Translations under genes and position numbers: made by a program
NCBI GenBank assembly: GCA_913063505.1
Contig: CAJXYT010000003.1
Coordinates: 1 to 60,721 of the forward strand
DNA: 60,721 nucleotides
DNA from: an uncultured Gammaproteobacteria bacterium
Lineage (GTDB): Bacteria; Pseudomonadota; Gammaproteobacteria; Steroidobacterales; Woeseiaceae
Reading direction: 5' to 3'
Shown: piece after piece, positions 57,653 through 60,721 of the stretch
Layout of the letters: every line of letters begins with the position of its first letter
Numbering within the stretch: the stretch's first letter is position 1
Notes under the pieces: model-generated
The model's input: the letters and a program-made list of their open reading frames with translations, nothing else
Database searches by the model: none
What the model was told of the DNA's origin: nothing

Positions 57653-58618
57653 ATGCCGCGAATTAGATATAACCGAAACTTGATATTTGGATTGCTCTTG
57701 ACCGCGGTACTAGCGGCCTGCGATTTAAAAACAAATAGCGAAAATGAAACCGACGCTCCAGAGCAACAACCTGTTCGAGTTGCGCTGATCATGAAATCTC
57801 TAGCAAATGAGTACTTTATAAATATGATGGAAGGCGCCAAAGCCCACCAACTAGAGAACGCTGAAAAATATGAATTAATTGTAAATGGCACTAAAAATGA
57901 AAGTGATCTAGCACAGCAAGTTTCGCTAGTAGAGCAAATGATGGCAGCACAAGTAGATATTCTCGTATTGGCGCCCGTCAATTCCAAAGGGATGCTACCC
58001 GTCGTGAAACGAGCTATCGACCAGGGAATAGTCGTTGTCAATATTGATAACCGTTTTGACCAGGATCTTCTGCAACAGATGGGTATGTCTGTCCCGTTCG
58101 TTGGTCCAGCTGATCGCGAAGGAGCGAAGCTCGTCGGACAAGAAGTGGCAAAATATCTGAAGGCCGGTGCTGAAGTCGCCATTATTGGCGGACTCCCTGG
58201 TGCCTACAACGCGCAACAGCGTCAAGCTGGTTTTGAAGATGCCATGACGGAGTCTGGCCTTAATATTATAAGTATTCAATCAGCCGACTGGGAATCAGCT
58301 AAATCGGCTACCGTAGCAGCAGCGATATTATCGGAAAATCCAAATCTGAAAGCTCTACTTTGTTCTAATGACAGTATGGCGCTTGGAGCTGTTGCAGCTG
58401 TGCGTCAAGCTGGCCGAACAGGTGATGTATTCGTCGTTGGTTTCGATAATCTCTCTGCAGCTAACGATCTCGTGCAATCAGGTGAACTGCTGGCAACAAT
58501 AGATCAACATGGTGATGAGCTAGCCGTATATGGCATCGAATACGCTCTGCAAATTTTGCATAGCGGTGTTATTCCTGAAAACATCATAACCCCGGTTGAT
58601 CTAATTGTTGCCAAATAA
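57653..58618 (+). CDS. Sugar ABC transporter substrate-binding protein (ribose family), predicted lipoprotein
   Basis: Lipobox LAAC-D; periplasmic-binding fold VRVALIMKSLANEYFINMMEGAKA, LLCSNDSMALGAV, VVGFDN. Confidence 0.93.
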   Translation: MPRIRYNRNLIFGLLLTAVLAACDLKTNSENETDAPEQQPVRVALIMKSLANEYFINMMEGAKAHQLENAEKYELIVNGTKNESDLAQQVSLVEQMMAAQVDILVLAPVNSKGMLPVVKRAIDQGIVVVNIDNRFDQDLLQQMGMSVPFVGPADREGAKLVGQEVAKYLKAGAEVAIIGGLPGAYNAQQRQAGFEDAMTESGLNIISIQSADWESAKSATVAAAILSENPNLKALLCSNDSMALGAVAAVRQAGRTGDVFVVGFDNLSAANDLVQSGELLATIDQHGDELAVYGIEYALQILHSGVIPENIITPVDLIVAK

Positions 58619-58623
58619 GTCAG

Positions 58624-60198
58624 GTGTTATTACGGATTAAAAAACTAAACAAGTCCTTTGTAGTTCCGGTCCTCAAGAACCTAGATTTCGAGCTGCATGA
58701 AGGCGAAGTACACGCTCTTCTGGGCAGTAATGGGGCTGGCAAGAGCACCCTGTGCAATATCATCAGCGGAATTCATACAGCGGATAGTGGAAGTTTCGAA
58801 TATTGCGGGATGCCCTATACCCCCCATTCGCTGCAAGCAGCCGAAGCGCTGGGAATCTGCATGGTTATGCAGGAACTGAATCTCTTCCCAACGCTTAGTG
58901 TCGCTGAAAATCTATATTTTCGTTCGATGTCCAATCGCTTCGGTATCGTGCAACATCAGGCCATTCAGCGACGTGCGAAAAAGGCCCTACAAACTGTCGG
59001 GCTAAACTATATTGATCCAGCCCAACCATTGTCTCAACTAGGTGTTGGGCAGCAGCAACTTGTCGAGATAGCCAGCGTATTGCAACGACCTATCAGATTA
59101 TTGATTTTGGATGAACCAACATCGGCATTGACTGGCCCGCAAATTGATTTGCTATTCGAGCAAATAATACAGCTTAAGAAGCAAGGCATCGGTGTTATCT
59201 ATATATCCCATCGCATGGATGAAATTAGTCGTATAGCTGATCGCGTTTCTATACTTCGTGATGGTGAATTAGTAGCTACTAAGGCAGTTGCTGATATTAG
59301 TACAGACCGCATGGTGCAGCTAATGGCGGGCGATGAATCGACTAGTATTGATGTGAAAGAATCAATCGACCAGTCACATCTGCCAAATAATTCAATATTG
59401 TTAAAAGTTGAGAATCTCACACGACGCACCAAGAACCAATCCGGCGGTGACAGTGGATTTGAAAATATCAGTTTTAATTTAAACGCAGGAGAAGTACTTG
59501 GTATCGGTGGACTAATTGGCTCGGGAAGAACCGAACTAATGCGAGCGATTTTTGGAGCCGATCAAGCACATAAAGGTTGTATACGACTTGCATCAGATGG
59601 GTTTAAAGCGCGACGAATCATGAAGTCACCAGCTGATGCAATATCCCACGGCATCGGCATGTTAGTAGAAGATCGCAAGTCTCAAGGATTATTATTAAGT
59701 CATTCTGTTAGCAAAAACATTTCGTTTGCCATACTCGATAGCCTGAATAGCAAACTTGGGGTGGTTGATCAATCCGCTGAACAAGATCTTGCTGAATCCA
59801 TGAGCAAAAAACTGAGCATTCAATGCGATTCTATGCAACAGCCGATTTCATTGCTGAGTGGTGGCAACCAGCAAAAAGCATTGCTAGCGCGCTGGTTGGC
59901 GATAGACTTTTCTATTTTGCTGCTTGACGAACCGAGCAGAGGTGTGGATGCGCGAGCCAAAAGTCAAATCCAAGCATTGATCCGAGAACTGGCCGCTATG
60001 GGTAAAGCGGTACTAATCATATCCAGCGAAACCCAAGAGCTATTAAAGGTATCGGATCGGATCGCGGTAATGTCTAATGGACGCTTGGCTGGAATATTCA
60101 AAACTACCGAACTTAGCGAAGAAAAATTGCTCGAGGCGAGCTTTTGCTTTTACTCATCTGAAGACAACCAATCGAAGTCAGTCAATGCCAGAATCTAA
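58624..60198 (+). CDS. Sugar ABC transporter ATP-binding protein (RbsA-like, two ABC domains)
   Basis: 524 aa, GSNGAGKSTLCNIISG, GGLIGSGRTELMRAIFG, LSGGNQQKALLARWL; non-AUG start likely. Confidence 0.95.
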   Translation: MLLRIKKLNKSFVVPVLKNLDFELHEGEVHALLGSNGAGKSTLCNIISGIHTADSGSFEYCGMPYTPHSLQAAEALGICMVMQELNLFPTLSVAENLYFRSMSNRFGIVQHQAIQRRAKKALQTVGLNYIDPAQPLSQLGVGQQQLVEIASVLQRPIRLLILDEPTSALTGPQIDLLFEQIIQLKKQGIGVIYISHRMDEISRIADRVSILRDGELVATKAVADISTDRMVQLMAGDESTSIDVKESIDQSHLPNNSILLKVENLTRRTKNQSGGDSGFENISFNLNAGEVLGIGGLIGSGRTELMRAIFGADQAHKGCIRLASDGFKARRIMKSPADAISHGIGMLVEDRKSQGLLLSHSVSKNISFAILDSLNSKLGVVDQSAEQDLAESMSKKLSIQCDSMQQPISLLSGGNQQKALLARWLAIDFSILLLDEPSRGVDARAKSQIQALIRELAAMGKAVLIISSETQELLKVSDRIAVMSNGRLAGIFKTTELSEEKLLEASFCFYSSEDNQSKSVNARI

Positions 60199-60650
60199 AT
60201 TCAAATCACTTATACAGTTGCCATGGAATTCCCTAGGTCTCGTAGCCGTACTCATCGTATTGATTATTTTCTTTGGACTAATGAGCGAATACTTCTTTTC
60301 GGCCGTTACATTTCGCACGCTGGTAAACCAGATTCCGGCTCTGACAGTGATCGCGGTGGGTATGACCTTCGTTTTACTAATTGCAGGTATCGACCTTTCT
60401 GTTGGTTCCGTGATGGCGTTATGCGCCGCTGTAATGGGTATCCTTATCATTGATCACCAAGCACCCATAGCAGTCGCCCTTATAGGTGCTTTGTTGATGG
60501 GTCTGGTCTGCGGAACCGCTAACGGATTTGTTAGCGCCAAATGGCGGATTCCCTCTTTCGTGGTCACACTGGGTATGCTGGAGATCGCTAGGGGAGGAGC
60601 GTATCTGGTAACTAATTCCGAGACCAAATATCTTGGTGATTCGGTAGGAT
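60185..60650 (+). CDS. Sugar ABC transporter permease (RbsC-like), truncated by contig end/adapter
   Basis: MPESKFKSLIQLPWNSLGLVAVLIVLIIFFGLM...VGMTFVLLIAGIDLSVGSVMAL...; ORF runs into adapter. Confidence 0.92.
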
Positions 60651-60721
60651 CTGTCTCTTATACACATCTCCGAGCCCACGAGACCGTACTAGATCTCGTA
60701 TGCCGTCTTCTGCTTGAAAAA
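60651..60721 (+). other. Illumina Nextera adapter contamination (mosaic end + i7 index + P7)
   Basis: CTGTCTCTTATACACATCT CCGAGCCCACGAGAC CGTACTAG ATCTCGTATGCCGTCTTCTGCTTG AAAAA. Confidence 0.99.

Noticed and set aside
60419-60679. 86-aa ORF beginning MGSEMCIRDR
   Set aside because: MGSEMCIRDR is the translation of the reverse-complemented Nextera adapter (GTGGGCTCGGAGATGTGTATAAGAGACAG); the remainder is antisense to the permease.

Overview
This 60.7 kb window comes from a gammaproteobacterium-like chromosome and is dominated by core genes. In minus-strand order, the main block runs tRNA-Tyr/Gly/Thr-tufB-tRNA-Trp-secE-nusG-rplKAJL-rpoBC, then rpsL-rpsG-fusA-tufA-rpsJ, then the S10/spc/alpha r-protein operons through rplQ. 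It is flanked on the left by ybeY(partial)-ybeZ-miaB, ssb, an MFS transporter, uvrA, slyX, an Uup-like ABC-F protein, upp, trpS, ggt and an SDR. On the right it is flanked by an M15 peptidase, cmoAB, a DASS/SLC13 transporter, ogt, a peroxiredoxin-glutaredoxin fusion, oxyR, a PQQ dehydrogenase with an inserted c-type haem motif, and a sugar ABC transporter truncated at the contig end. The last 71 bases are not genomic: they are Nextera/Illumina adapter read-through. I found no mobile element, CRISPR array, defence cassette or clearly new protein system. The best unexplained signals are non-coding: (i) a pseudoknot-capable leader at a strong promoter before rpsL; (ii) a ~620-nt gap splitting rpsJ from rplC, with its own promoter and a multi-hairpin leader; (iii) a candidate structured minus-strand sRNA with a strong intrinsic terminator between cmoB and the transporter; (iv) a REP-like palindrome family in r-protein intercistronic gaps; and (v) two gene remnants (VOC family and Ada/AlkA-type AraC HTH). 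All structure claims come from reading by eye; no folding program or database search was run.
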